Of a DNA stretch of 64,000 nt, positions 15,809-24,140 are shown piece after piece. Numbering within the stretch: the first letter of the stretch is position 1; each line of letters opens with the position of its first letter. The translations under genes and the position numbers were made by a program. The stretch is taken from assembly GCF_016862075.1 (NCBI RefSeq), contig NZ_BOMG01000027.1:1-64000 (forward strand). The letters run 5' to 3'. The notes under the pieces are model-generated. The model ran no database searches. It saw only the letters and a list, made by a program, of their open reading frames with translations, and was not told the origin of the DNA. The DNA is from Actinoplanes couchii. GTDB taxonomy: Bacteria; Actinomycetota; Actinomycetes; Mycobacteriales; Micromonosporaceae.

Positions 15809-16620
15809 CCCTCGACGCGCTGGTGCAGCAGGTCGTACAGCTGCTGGTCCTTCACCGCGCTGTGCAGGGTGTCGCCGGCACCGGTGCGGATCACGAACGG
15901 GCAGGCCCGATCGGTTCCGGTCAGGTCCTTCTGCAGAATCCGGCGGCGGGTGGCCACCTCGTAGACCGCCAGCCGGTAACGCCCCTCGACCAGTGGGAGT
16001 GTGCCGTCCCCGGCGCGGCAGTCACGGATCTTGCGGCCGGGGCCGGTCAGGTCCAGGCAGGCGACGATCTGGGCACGCTCGGGATCGGGCGCCCAGGTGC
16101 GGCGCTGGGTGGCCGACCCGGCGAAGGCGGCCCGGTTGAGCGTGCGCGTCGACCGGAAGTCCGCCCCGGTCTCCTCGCCCTCGCTGATCATCACCGGATG
16201 CGGGGCGGAGCCGCGGAACCGTGGCGCGGACGGATAGAACCGGTCGGCGCAGACCATGTCCAGGTCGTTCTCGGTGCGCACCGGCTGGGCGACGGGCCGC
16301 GGGCCGCCACCGGCCGGGCCGGACATGCTTGCTCCGGGCCGCGGCGGCGGGGGTGGCGGCGGGCGCTCGGCCGACGACGGCTCGTTGATCCGCAGGAACA
16401 GATGCACGGCGGTGCCCAGGCAGGCGATCAGGGTCGCCGCGAGCAGGGCGGAGACGATCAAGGTCCGATTTCTTGCGGTACGCGGGGAGCGCCCCGTCGC
16501 CGGGACACCCCCGTCCGGCGGGGCCTCCTCCAGGTGCAGGCCCCCGAGGGCGGCGAGCCGTGACCCGGGCTCGCCGTCGCCGGGTTCCGTGCCGTCCTCG
16601 TCGCCGCCCGGCTGCCGCAT
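15805..16620 (-). CDS. Membrane-anchored protein of unknown function
   Basis: A 271-residue protein with a charged cytoplasmic N-terminus (about 50 residues, Gly/Asp/Glu rich), one membrane helix at about 54-76 (TLIVSALLAATLIACLG), an oligoproline stretch (7 prolines) and an extracytoplasmic domain. The latter has MVCADRFYPSAPRF, VACLDLTGPGRKIRDC and VEGRYRLAVYEVATRRRI, with four cysteines that may pair. The layout resembles actinobacterial envelope proteins of unknown role. No related neighbour gives a clue. The 16621-16698 gap upstream shows no clear promoter. Confidence 0.7.
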   Translation of the reverse strand: MRQPGGDEDGTEPGDGEPGSRLAALGGLHLEEAPPDGGVPATGRSPRTARNRTLIVSALLAATLIACLGTAVHLFLRINEPSSAERPPPPPPPRPGASMSGPAGGGPRPVAQPVRTENDLDMVCADRFYPSAPRFRGSAPHPVMISEGEETGADFRSTRTLNRAAFAGSATQRRTWAPDPERAQIVACLDLTGPGRKIRDCRAGDGTLPLVEGRYRLAVYEVATRRRILQKDLTGTDRACPFVIRTGAGDTLHSAVKDQQLYDLLHQRVEG

Positions 16621-16698
16621 CGCCCGCTCCCCGCCCCGACCTCAAGACGACGAACTATATCGATGTAAGTGCCGATTCGCACCTGGTGGAAAGCCCGG

Positions 16699-17073
16699 TC
16701 AGAACGCGTACGGGCCGAACCGTCCCCACGCGACGAACGCCGCGAGCAGGAACAGGACGGCACCAGGCACGGCGCCCGGGATCTCGTTGCGGCGCACGTG
16801 CACCACGATCGCGCCGATCATCGTGACGGCCAGGCCGGTGGCCGCGATCGGGACCAGGATCGGGACGATGTCCAGCAGCGCGGGCAGGATCAGGCCGATC
16901 GCGCCGAGCACCTCGAGCACGCCGATCGTCTTGACCTGACCGGCGCTGAAGTCCTCGACCCAGCCCAGCCCGGAGGCGGCGAGCTTCTCCTTGGGCTGCA
17001 GCGCCTTCATCGCGCCGGAGGCCAGCATGGCGGCGGCCAACAGTCCGGCGGCGATCCACAGGGCGACGTTCAT
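16699..17073 (-). CDS. DoxX-family membrane protein
   Basis: A 124-residue protein with four hydrophobic helices: about 3-22, 46-68, 72-92 and 98-118. The DoxX-type features are LASGAMKALQPKEKL after helix 1 and VKTIGVLEVLGAIGLILP at helix 2. Family members are small quinone- or oxidoreductase-associated membrane proteins. ATG 17073 starts exactly at MNVALWIAAG. It is divergent from the marR-type regulator, and the pair of repeats between them suggests joint control. MarR/DoxX pairs commonly respond to quinones or electrophiles; for this one that is inference. Confidence 0.85.
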   Translation of the reverse strand: MNVALWIAAGLLAAAMLASGAMKALQPKEKLAASGLGWVEDFSAGQVKTIGVLEVLGAIGLILPALLDIVPILVPIAATGLAVTMIGAIVVHVRRNEIPGAVPGAVLFLLAAFVAWGRFGPYAF

Positions 17074-17096
17074 TCTCTTGCCTCGACTCACTCGTG

Positions 17097-17150
17097 ATGA
17101 CTTAAACAGTTGAGTGAAAGGTAGGGCCCATGACTTAAAGATGCAAGTGA
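17097..17150. promoter_or_regulatory. Pair of 21-bp repeats, probable MarR operators
   Basis: Two direct copies, 17097-17117 and 17130-17150, both begin ATGACTTAAA and end AGTGA. Each contains an imperfect inverted repeat ACTT-N8-RAGT. They are spaced 33 bases start to start (about three helix turns) in the divergent region between the DoxX gene and the MarR gene. One copy lies close to each promoter, so a dimer pair could repress both genes. Confidence 0.65.
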
Positions 17151-17170
17151 CCGTGAGCTAACATGCAGGG

Positions 17171-17665
17171 GTGGAGAACACCGAGCCACGTTGGCTGAAC
17201 AGCGAAGAGCACGACGCCTGGATGACCCTGATGGGCGTCTTCATGCGCCTGCCCACCGCCCTGGACGCGCAGTTGCAGCGCGACGCCGGCCTCAGTCACT
17301 TCGAGTACGGGATCCTCGCCGGCCTCTCCGAGGCGCCGGACCGGACCATGCGGATGAGCGTGCTGGCACTGCTCGCCGAGGGTTCCCTGGCCCGGCTCTC
17401 GCAGGCGGTCGGCCGGCTGGAGAAACGGGGCTGGGTGACCCGCGGCCCCGACCCGGCCGACGGGCGCTACACCCTGGCCACGCTCACCGACGACGGCTGG
17501 GACAAGGTGGTCGCGTCGGCGCCCGGCCACGTCGAGCACGTGCGTGGCCTGGTCTTCGACGCGCTCACCAAGGCCCAGGTCCGGCAACTCCACGAAATCG
17601 GCCGGCGGATCACCACGGCGATCGACCCGGACAACCCCTGCCCGACTTCCAGGAGCACCCGATGA
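17171..17665 (+). CDS. MarR-family transcriptional regulator
   Basis: A 164-residue winged-helix regulator. The recognition region reads MRMSVLALLAEGSLARLSQAVGRLEKRGWVTR, followed by the wing DPADGRYTLATLTDDG. GTG 17171 is the likely start (the run after it matches family length). Its stop overlaps the dioxygenase start by 4 bases. Two 21-bp repeats upstream are likely binding sites. It probably senses a phenolic or quinone compound related to the dioxygenase substrate; the ligand is inferred. Confidence 0.92.
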   Translation: MENTEPRWLNSEEHDAWMTLMGVFMRLPTALDAQLQRDAGLSHFEYGILAGLSEAPDRTMRMSVLALLAEGSLARLSQAVGRLEKRGWVTRGPDPADGRYTLATLTDDGWDKVVASAPGHVEHVRGLVFDALTKAQVRQLHEIGRRITTAIDPDNPCPTSRSTR

Positions 17666-18543
17666 CCACTCTGCATCCCGCGGTGCCCGCCGGGGCGTAC
17701 GACCAGTTCCTGATCGGCGCCCTGCCCCGCGCCCACGAGCAACGCGCCTGGCGGGCCGGGGACACCGCACTGCCCGCGCTGTATCTCAGCCACGGCGCGC
17801 CGCCGCTCTTCGACGACGGCCCCTGGCTGCGCGAGCTCTTCGACTGGGCGCAGTCGATGCCCAAGCCGACGGGCATCCTGATCGTCTCGGCGCACTGGGA
17901 GAGCGCGCCGCTGTCGCTCTCCGCACCGGCCGCGCACACCCCGCTGGTCTACGACTTCGGCGGCTTCCACAGGCGTTACTACCAGATGCGGTACGACACT
18001 CCGGACGCGAGCGCGCTGGCCCGCCGGGTCGCCGCCGCCATGCCGGACAGCGAGCCGGTGCACCAGCATCCGAGCCGCGGCCTGGACCACGGGGCGTGGG
18101 TGCCGCTGATGGCGATGTACCCGCTGGCCGACGTGCCGGTGCTGCAGCTCAGCATGCCCAGCCAGGACCCGTCGCGGCTGCTCGCGATCGGGGAGCGGCT
18201 GCGCGGGCTGCGGGACGAGGGGGTGCTGGTGATCGGCTCCGGGTTCATGGTGCACGGGCTGCCGTTCATGACCCGGGAGATGGTCGTGCACGGCACCGTG
18301 CCGTCCTGGTCGTCCGATTTCGACGCCTGGGCCGCCGACGCGCTCGGCCGCGGTGACGTCGACGAGCTGGCCGCGTACCAGGACCGGGCGCCCGGCATGC
18401 CGTACGCGCACCCGACCCCGGACCACTTCACCCCGCTCTTCGTCACGCTCGGCGCGGCGGACCGGCCGGACGCCCCGGTGCGGACCACGATCGACGGCTA
18501 CATGATCGGGTTCTCCAAGCGCTCGTTCCAGACGGTGCCGTGA
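17662..18543 (+). CDS. LigB-type extradiol ring-cleavage dioxygenase (DODA family)
   Basis: A 293-residue class III extradiol dioxygenase of the 4,5-DOPA dioxygenase group. Iron-ligand region: SHGAPPLF (His44), SAHWES (His78), and GLDHGAWVPL (His143, probable catalytic acid/base). A later histidine is in GSGFMVHGL. The start ATG 17662 overlaps the marR stop (ATGA). The downstream glycosylase gene overlaps by GTGA. Cleavage of a catechol would yield a reactive semialdehyde, consistent with MarR/DoxX stress context. Note the substrate is unknown; some family members act mainly as quinone or catechol detoxifiers. Confidence 0.88.
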   Translation: MTTLHPAVPAGAYDQFLIGALPRAHEQRAWRAGDTALPALYLSHGAPPLFDDGPWLRELFDWAQSMPKPTGILIVSAHWESAPLSLSAPAAHTPLVYDFGGFHRRYYQMRYDTPDASALARRVAAAMPDSEPVHQHPSRGLDHGAWVPLMAMYPLADVPVLQLSMPSQDPSRLLAIGERLRGLRDEGVLVIGSGFMVHGLPFMTREMVVHGTVPSWSSDFDAWAADALGRGDVDELAAYQDRAPGMPYAHPTPDHFTPLFVTLGAADRPDAPVRTTIDGYMIGFSKRSFQTVP

Positions 18544-19148
18544 GCTGGCGCGCGCTGCCCGCGGCCCGCGTCGACGAGGCCGCCCGCGCACTGCTCGGCT
18601 GGCGGCTCACCGCCAACGGGGTGACCGTGCGGCTCACCGAGACCGAGGCGTACAGCGGGCTCGGCGCGGATCCGGCCAGTCACGCGCACCGGGGCCGGAC
18701 CGACCGGAACGCGGTGATGTTCGGCCCCGCCGGGCGGCTGTACGTCTACCAGATCTACGGCATGTACTTCTGTGCCAACGTGGTCTGCGGTGAGGACGGG
18801 GTGGCCGCCGCGGCGCTGCTGCGGGCCGGAGCCGTGATCGACGGCGTCGACCTGGCCCGGGAACGGCGGCCGTCCGCTCGTACCGACGCGGTCCTGGCCA
18901 ATGGCCCCGGCAAGTTGATGCAGGTCCTCGGCCTGGACCGGGCGGCCAACGACACCCCGTTGTTCGGTGGCGGCCCGGCCTCGCTGGCCCCGCCGGACAC
19001 TCCGGCCGGACCGGTCTCGGCCGGGCCCCGGGTCGGGGTGACCTCGGCGCACGACGTGCCGTGGCGGTTCTGGATCACCGGCGACCCGACGGTCAGCGCC
19101 TACCGCCGGCACTCCCCGCGCCGCCGCCCGTCGTCCGGAACACCGTGA
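18540..19148 (+). CDS. mpg: 3-methyladenine DNA glycosylase (AAG/Mpg family)
   Basis: A 202-residue base-excision glycosylase that removes alkylated purines. Signature parts: VRLTETEAYSG (the catalytic glutamate lies here), SHAHRGRTDRNAVMF, GRLYVYQIYGMYFCANVV and ANGPGKLMQVLGL. GTG 18540 overlaps the dioxygenase stop by 4 bases, which places it as the third gene of the MarR operon. The 3' end overlaps the convergent helR-like gene by 56 bases, unusual for two real genes and coding on both strands there. Confidence 0.92.
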   Translation: MSWRALPAARVDEAARALLGWRLTANGVTVRLTETEAYSGLGADPASHAHRGRTDRNAVMFGPAGRLYVYQIYGMYFCANVVCGEDGVAAAALLRAGAVIDGVDLARERRPSARTDAVLANGPGKLMQVLGLDRAANDTPLFGGGPASLAPPDTPAGPVSAGPRVGVTSAHDVPWRFWITGDPTVSAYRRHSPRRRPSSGTP

Positions 19149-21339
19149 GCCGCCGGGTCGCGCGGGTCAGCGCCACGTAGAGGTCGTTGATCCCGCGCGG
19201 CGAGCCGTCCCGGATCGCCTCCGGATCGACCAGCACCACCTCGTCGAACTCCAGCCCCTTGGCCTGCGCGACGGTGAGCAGCACCGCCGGGTCCTCCACG
19301 TCCCGGCCGAGTCCGGGCAGGGCGGCGGCGATCTCGGCGTACCGGGCGGACGGGACGATCACCGCCAGGCTGCCCTGATCCGGAACGGTCAGCGCGGCGA
19401 GCCTCGTCAGATCGCCGGACTCCTCGCGGGGCTCGGCGCCGGCGGACCGGACCGGGCGGGGCAGGACCACCGGCGGATCGGCGTCGGCGAGCAGTCGCCC
19501 GGCGTACGCCATGATCTCCGCCGGGGTCCGGTAGCTCACGGTCAGCGAGGCGAGGCGCCAGCGGTCGGCGACGAACGGGGCGAACACCTCGGCCCAGGAC
19601 TCCGGCCCGCCGAGCGCCCCGGTCTGCGCCAGATCGCCGACCACCGTCATCGACCGGCTCGGGCAGCGGCGCATCAGCATCCGCCAGGCCATCGCGCTGA
19701 GCTCCTGCGCCTCGTCGACGATCACGTGCCCGAACGCCCAGCGCCGGTCGGCCGCCCCGCGCTCGGCGGCGGACAGCTGCTCCCGGTCGGCGTACCGGTC
19801 GGCGAGCTCCTCGGCGCTCAGCACGTCGGTCGCCGTCAGCACCCGGTGGTCGGTCGAGCGGGAGCCGGCGCTGATGTCCAGGACACCCTGCGCGTAGTCG
19901 AGCCGTCGCTGCCGGGCCCGGGCCGCCCGCGCCCGTTCCGCCCGGTCGTCCTCGCCCAGCAACTCCACCGCCTCGTCCAGCAGCGGCACGTCGGCCGCGG
20001 TCCAGCCGCCACCGGGCTCGCGGCGCAGCAGGGGGTGATCGGTCGTCGCGTACAGATCGGTCAGGAAGCGTTCCGGGGTCAGCACCGGCCACAGCTCGTC
20101 CAGCACCCGGAGCACCGCCGGCTCGGTCGCCAGGTCGGCGCGGATGTCCGCCAGGTCCGCCTCGTCCAGCACGTTCGGCACCCCCGGCGCGTCGTCCTCA
20201 CCGAGCGGGTCGTCCCAGAACGGGTCGTCGCCGATCCGCTCGGCGACCTGGGCGGCCAGCACGTCGAGCACCCCGGCCTCGAAGATCGGGCGGGCCAGGT
20301 TGTGCAGCCGCCCGGACTCCCGGGCCCGCCGGCGGATCGGCTCGCAGTCGTAGCGGTCCAGGCGCAGCACGTGCCGGTCCACCTCGACCTCGATCGGCTC
20401 GGCCGGCACCCGCTGCCGGGCCCGCAGCCCGTCGGCCAGCACCGCGAGCATCCCGGCGTCGCCCTTGACCGCGGCGACCCCGGGCGGCTCGGCGGCGGTC
20501 GCGGTCACCCCGGGGAACAGGTCGGCTGGGGTGGCGAGCAGCACTCCGGTCTCCGCGAGCGACGGCAGCACCTGCGAGATGTAGCGCAGGAACGTCGGGT
20601 TCGGGCCGACGATCAGCACCCCACGGGCACTGAACTGCTCCCGGTAGGTATAGAGCAGATAGGCCGCCCGGTGCAGGGCGACAGCGGTCTTGCCGGTGCC
20701 CGGCCCGCCCTGGACCACCAGCACGCCACCGGCCCCGGCCCGGATCACCTCGTCCTGCTCGGCCTGGATGGTCTCGACGATGTCGCGCATCCGGCCGGTG
20801 CGGTGCTCGTCCAGGGCGGCGATCAGGGCGGCCTCGCCGACCAGGCCGGTGCCGGTCACGCCGGCGCCGAGCACCTCGTCGTCCAGACCGGTCACGGTCC
20901 GCCCACGGGTGCGGATGTGGCGGCGGCGGTCGATGCCGTACGAGGTGATCGCCGTCGCCACGTAGAACGGCCGGGCCGCGGGCGCCCGCCAGTCGACCAG
21001 CAGCGCGTCGTCGGGGTCGTGGATGCCGATCCGGCCGATCCGCAGCGGAGCGCCGTCGTGCGGGTCGAGCCGGCCGAAGCAGAGCCCGGACTCCACCGCC
21101 TCGTAACGGGCCAGCCGGGCGGCGTGGTCGCGGGCGGCGGAGTCCCGCTGGGCCCGGTCCTGCCGGGTGCCCTCGGACTGCCGCCATTGCTGGTGCAGGC
21201 GGTCCCGGGCCACGTCGCGCATCTCGTCCAGGCGCCGGTAGAGCATGTCGAGGTAGTCCTGCTCGGCGGCTTTCTCCGTCTCCGTTGACAACACGTCCTC
21301 CAGGGCGTATTCTGATGGTGGGAATTCAGGCTCCGTCAA
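19093..21339 (-). CDS. HelD/HelR-like RNA polymerase-associated ATPase (UvrD-like superfamily 1)
   Basis: A 748-residue superfamily 1 motor protein. The N-terminal coiled region (EQDYLDMLYRRLDEMRDVARDRL, about residues 26-48) is followed by GRIGIHDPDDALLVDWRAPAARPFY, a HelD hallmark. Walker A is GGPGTGKT (211-218). Helicase motifs follow: HVIVDEAQELSAMAWRML (motif II), VVGDLAQTGALGG (III), LTVSYRTPAEIM (IV) and QAKGLEFDEVVLVDPEAI (V), then NDLYVALTRATRRL (VI). HelD-type proteins detach or recycle stalled RNA polymerase; a Streptomyces member (HelR) protects against rifamycins. No rifamycin-associated element was recognised upstream. A 32-base gap follows the HIT-like gene. Confidence 0.85.
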   Translation of the reverse strand: MTEPEFPPSEYALEDVLSTETEKAAEQDYLDMLYRRLDEMRDVARDRLHQQWRQSEGTRQDRAQRDSAARDHAARLARYEAVESGLCFGRLDPHDGAPLRIGRIGIHDPDDALLVDWRAPAARPFYVATAITSYGIDRRRHIRTRGRTVTGLDDEVLGAGVTGTGLVGEAALIAALDEHRTGRMRDIVETIQAEQDEVIRAGAGGVLVVQGGPGTGKTAVALHRAAYLLYTYREQFSARGVLIVGPNPTFLRYISQVLPSLAETGVLLATPADLFPGVTATAAEPPGVAAVKGDAGMLAVLADGLRARQRVPAEPIEVEVDRHVLRLDRYDCEPIRRRARESGRLHNLARPIFEAGVLDVLAAQVAERIGDDPFWDDPLGEDDAPGVPNVLDEADLADIRADLATEPAVLRVLDELWPVLTPERFLTDLYATTDHPLLRREPGGGWTAADVPLLDEAVELLGEDDRAERARAARARQRRLDYAQGVLDISAGSRSTDHRVLTATDVLSAEELADRYADREQLSAAERGAADRRWAFGHVIVDEAQELSAMAWRMLMRRCPSRSMTVVGDLAQTGALGGPESWAEVFAPFVADRWRLASLTVSYRTPAEIMAYAGRLLADADPPVVLPRPVRSAGAEPREESGDLTRLAALTVPDQGSLAVIVPSARYAEIAAALPGLGRDVEDPAVLLTVAQAKGLEFDEVVLVDPEAIRDGSPRGINDLYVALTRATRRLTVFRTTGGGAGSAGGRR

Positions 21340-21371
21340 GCTTTAAGCGCAGAGACGTCGAGCCTACACCC

Positions 21372-21734
21372 TCACATCAGTGACGCGTGGAGTGCCGCCG
21401 CGTCCACCCGCGGATCCCCCACCCCGCCCGGATAACGGGTCTCGATCAGCGTGTGCAGGTGCGGCTCCTCGTCGGCGACGGTCAGGAAATTCAGCCGGTC
21501 CGGCCGGAAACAGTCCCGGATCGCCCGCGCCACCGTCAGCACCTCCCGGTGGTAGAGATCCGACTCCACCGGGCTCAGATCGACCGGCTCCACCACGTGC
21601 CGGCCCCGCCACACCACCATCACCCGGCCGCGGCGGGCGAAATAGGCGTCACTGACCCGGCCGGACCAGACCCGCGTCCCGAAAGCGGTCTCGTCCCGCC
21701 GCTCCCCGCACCAGGCGCACCCGTCTACACGCAC
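21372..21734 (-). CDS. HIT-like protein with incomplete histidine triad
   Basis: A 120-residue protein starting at GTG 21734. Residues 6-9 (CAWC) plus later CGERR form a possible metal knuckle. A HIT-type core follows: GRVMVVWRGRHVVEPVDLSP, helix AIRDCFRPDRLNFL, then EPHLHTLIETRYPG. The triad H-x-H-x-H is reduced to His92 and His94, the third position being leucine. The central nucleophile position is kept. Function is unclear: nucleotide hydrolase activity may be lost or changed. It lies 32 bases upstream of the helR-like gene and may share its transcript. Confidence 0.6.
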   Translation of the reverse strand: MRVDGCAWCGERRDETAFGTRVWSGRVSDAYFARRGRVMVVWRGRHVVEPVDLSPVESDLYHREVLTVARAIRDCFRPDRLNFLTVADEEPHLHTLIETRYPGGVGDPRVDAAALHASLM

Positions 21735-21761
21735 GCCCCACCATAAGCGATTGTCGATGCC

Positions 21762-22229
21762 TCACCAGGGGTTCAGGGACCGCCACTGCTGGTTGAGCGC
21801 ACCCGAACAGTCCTGCAGGCGGACCTTGCCACGGCCGGCCGCGTCCACCGAGACCTCGGTCAGGCAGGGCCCCTTCTGGTCGCCGGCCCGCAACACGGTG
21901 GTGAACCACCACTTCTGATCGGCCTTGTACGTGCACAACTCCACCCGCGCCTTGATGCCCTTGGCGGTGGTCCGCGGCTGGACACAGTTCTCGTCCTGGG
22001 TGAAGTGGCCCTCGCTGGTCTGGTAGAAGTCCTGCGCCCGGTTCCCCCGGTCGCACGCGCTGGTGAACAGCGTCGTCCCGGCGTCGCCACCGGTCAGGCA
22101 CCGGTACGGCGTCTGCTGGGTGACGATCCAGCCCTGATGCAGCGGCGGCGGGCCCGGCACCGCGGCCGCCGGAGCGGACGACAGGTAGAGCACGGCGACG
22201 GCGACCAGGAACGGCAGGATGAGGCGCAC
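21762..22229 (-). CDS. Secreted ricin-type beta-trefoil lectin-like protein
   Basis: A 155-residue protein with a Sec signal peptide (residues 1-23, LILPFLVAVAVLYLSSAPAAA) and one RICIN-type domain. Typical features are repeated cysteine pairs (YRCLTGG, TSACDRGN, NCVQP, VELCTY, GPCLTE, LQDCSG) and the final NQQWRSLNPW, the QxW motif of the beta-trefoil. Such domains bind carbohydrate. It carries no catalytic domain. It lies 27 bases upstream of the HIT-like gene on the same strand. Confidence 0.82.
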   Translation of the reverse strand: MRLILPFLVAVAVLYLSSAPAAAVPGPPPLHQGWIVTQQTPYRCLTGGDAGTTLFTSACDRGNRAQDFYQTSEGHFTQDENCVQPRTTAKGIKARVELCTYKADQKWWFTTVLRAGDQKGPCLTEVSVDAAGRGKVRLQDCSGALNQQWRSLNPW

Positions 22230-22310
22230 GGCCCCACTCTAGGAACGTCGCCTGCCGTTTTGCCGGGAAACGGCCGCATTCTGGACGGTCGGACACTAGC
22301 GTCGGCGGTG

Positions 22311-22826
22311 ATGTTCACAAGACGCGGCCTGCTGGGGCTGAGCATGGTGTCCGGGGCCGGGGTGCTGTGGTGCGCCGTCCTCATCGTGACCCTGACGTTC
22401 GGGGCCCGGCCGGTGATCACCCAGGTCGCGGTGGGGCTCGCCGCGATCCTGACGGTGCCCGGTTTCGCGGTCGGCATCCTCGCCAACCGGCGCGGCTACC
22501 GTACCCAGCAGCCCCGGCGCCGGTGGAATCTCGCCTCCTGGGTGCCACCGCACGTGCCGGTGTGGGCGGCGGTCGCGGCGGCCCTGATCTTCGCCGGGTT
22601 CTGGCTGTCGCTGGTGCTGGCGTTCAGCGCGCTGAACGGGAGCCCGACCGAACGCGGCGGGACCTACGTGCTGGTCGACCACCAGCGGGAGACCGTCGTC
22701 GCCCGGTCCGTCTACGAACGCCAGGTCGACCACGAGACCCAGATCTCGCTGGCGGTGCTGGGCGCCTTCGCGATCGGCGGCGCCTTCCTGTGCGCCGCGC
22801 GCGCCACCGACCACGACGACCACTGA
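22311..22826 (+). CDS. Membrane protein of unknown function
   Basis: A 171-residue protein with four hydrophobic segments: about residues 6-30 (LLGLSMVSGAGVLWCAVLIVTL), 35-57 (ITQVAVGLAAILTVPGFAVGIL), 82-108 (VWAAVAAALIFAGFWLSLVLAF) and 144-160 (LAVLGAFAIGGAFLC). A basic loop (NRRGYRTQQPRRRW) separates helices 2 and 3. The stretch between helices 3 and 4, YVLVDHQRETVVARSVYERQVDHE, is probably outside. I do not recognise a family. ATG 22311 is immediately preceded by an in-frame GTG at 22308. Confidence 0.65.
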   Translation: MFTRRGLLGLSMVSGAGVLWCAVLIVTLTFGARPVITQVAVGLAAILTVPGFAVGILANRRGYRTQQPRRRWNLASWVPPHVPVWAAVAAALIFAGFWLSLVLAFSALNGSPTERGGTYVLVDHQRETVVARSVYERQVDHETQISLAVLGAFAIGGAFLCAARATDHDDH

Positions 22827-22961
22827 CCCGCGCCGGGCACGTGCCGGCACCGGATACCGTCGGATTCGCCGGCGCGGGTGGCCGCCGAGGGGGAGGCCAC
22901 CCGCGCGGTCACCGGGCGTGCCGGTCTCGTCACGGTGGCGGCCGGCATCTACCGTGGGCCG

Positions 22962-24140
22962 GTGGAGATCCGCCTCTGGGAAGTCGTCGCCGAGGCCGGA
23001 GCCCTCGCCGAGGCCGGGCCGGGGGCGCGGGTGCACACCACCGCCGACGCGGTGTTCGCCGCCGGGCCGGAGGGCACCGTCATGATCGCCACCGGCGTGC
23101 GCAACGCCGAGGACCTGACCGTCTCCGGGCCGTTCCCGCGCCTCATCGAGGGCCGCCTGACCGCCGGTGACGGCCTGCCGCTGCACGTCTTCGCCCGGCT
23201 GCCGGACGGCTGCCTGACACTGGGCACCGCCCGGGTGACCGAACCGGCCCGCCGCCGCGGCGTGCTGCAACGGCTGGACCTGCGCCTGGACACCCCGCTG
23301 CCGGAGCATCTGCTGGGCCTGGCGGAGACGCCGTGGCCCGGCCCGGACTGGCTGGACCTGCTGCCGGACGACCCGCTGACCGCGATGCAACGGTTCGCCG
23401 CCGACTGGTGGCCCGCACCGCCGGCCACCGGCCCGGCCGAGATCGCCCCGCCGGCCGCCGGCCTGGCCGAGATCGCCCCGTCGACGCTGGTCAGCGGGCG
23501 GCGGCTGGACCCGGCACGGCTTGATGAGCGGCTGCCGGAGGCGCTGCGGGTGTTCCAGCGGTCGGTCGCCGGCCGGACCGGGAGCGATCCCCTGACCATC
23601 CACCGGGATCCGGTTCCCGGCGGGCCGGGCGGCACCCTGGTCTTCGGCGAGGCCGCGGACGGGACGTTCGACCTGCTGATGGACGCGGGCGCGGACGATC
23701 CGGCGGTCTACTACCACGGGCTCAGCGACCAGCCGCTGCGCGAACGCGAACGGCTCAGCCGCTACCTGCTGCTGACGGTGCTGGCCGGGGCCGCGATGGA
23801 CGGAACCGCGGCGGGCGGGATGGCGTTCGTGGACCGGTCGCAGGCGCGCCGGATCGTCGCGCCGCTGCGCCGGGTGCCGTTACGGCCGATGCGCTGGCCG
23901 AGCGCCCGGTCCCGGCTGTACGCCGGGCCGGACACGATCGCGCTGGTCGGCGAGGACGACGCCGACTGGTTCGAGGTCTACGTCGGCACCCGCAGCCGTT
24001 CGTCACTGCGCCGGCTGCGCCGACTCGGCCTGGACTGGGCGTCGTTCAACGAGACGGCGGCGTCGTTCGACGAGACGAGGGCGTCGTTCGACGAGACGGG
24101 CGCGGCGTTCGGCGAGACGGCCGGACTCAGCGCGGGCTGA
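22962..24140 (+). CDS. Hypothetical protein with four-copy C-terminal repeat
   Basis: A 392-residue soluble protein from GTG 22962 (an ATG at 22878 in frame is the alternative). Sequence begins EIRLWEVVAEAGALAEA. Two regions look ordered: residues up to about 140 (beta-rich, VFAAGPEGTVMIATGVRN) and 190-370 (LPEALRVFQRSVAGRTG, then ADDPAVYYHGLSDQPLRERE). A Pro/Ala linker (APPATGPAEIAPPAAGLAEI) lies between. The tail is a 7-residue repeat of the type ASFDETR. I do not recognise the family. Convergent with the small gene at 24127, overlapping 14 bases. Confidence 0.6.
   Translation: MEIRLWEVVAEAGALAEAGPGARVHTTADAVFAAGPEGTVMIATGVRNAEDLTVSGPFPRLIEGRLTAGDGLPLHVFARLPDGCLTLGTARVTEPARRRGVLQRLDLRLDTPLPEHLLGLAETPWPGPDWLDLLPDDPLTAMQRFAADWWPAPPATGPAEIAPPAAGLAEIAPSTLVSGRRLDPARLDERLPEALRVFQRSVAGRTGSDPLTIHRDPVPGGPGGTLVFGEAADGTFDLLMDAGADDPAVYYHGLSDQPLRERERLSRYLLLTVLAGAAMDGTAAGGMAFVDRSQARRIVAPLRRVPLRPMRWPSARSRLYAGPDTIALVGEDDADWFEVYVGTRSRSSLRRLRRLGLDWASFNETAASFDETRASFDETGAAFGETAGLSAG
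24039..24122. repeat. Four 21-bp tandem repeats encoding a 7-residue repeat
   Basis: Units at 24039-24059, 24060-24080, 24081-24101 and 24102-24122 share the pattern GCGTCGTTCGACGAGACG with few changes. They stay in frame at the 3' end of the preceding gene and give the peptide repeat (A/S)F(D/N)ET. The two middle units are nearly identical, suggesting recent slippage. Confidence 0.8.

Noticed and set aside
19726..21288. 520-residue plus-strand frame opposite the HelR-like gene
   Set aside because: Antisense shadow; all helicase motifs are on the minus strand.
21340..21371. Rifamycin-associated element before the HelR-like gene
   Set aside because: I found no matching inverted repeat in this short gap.
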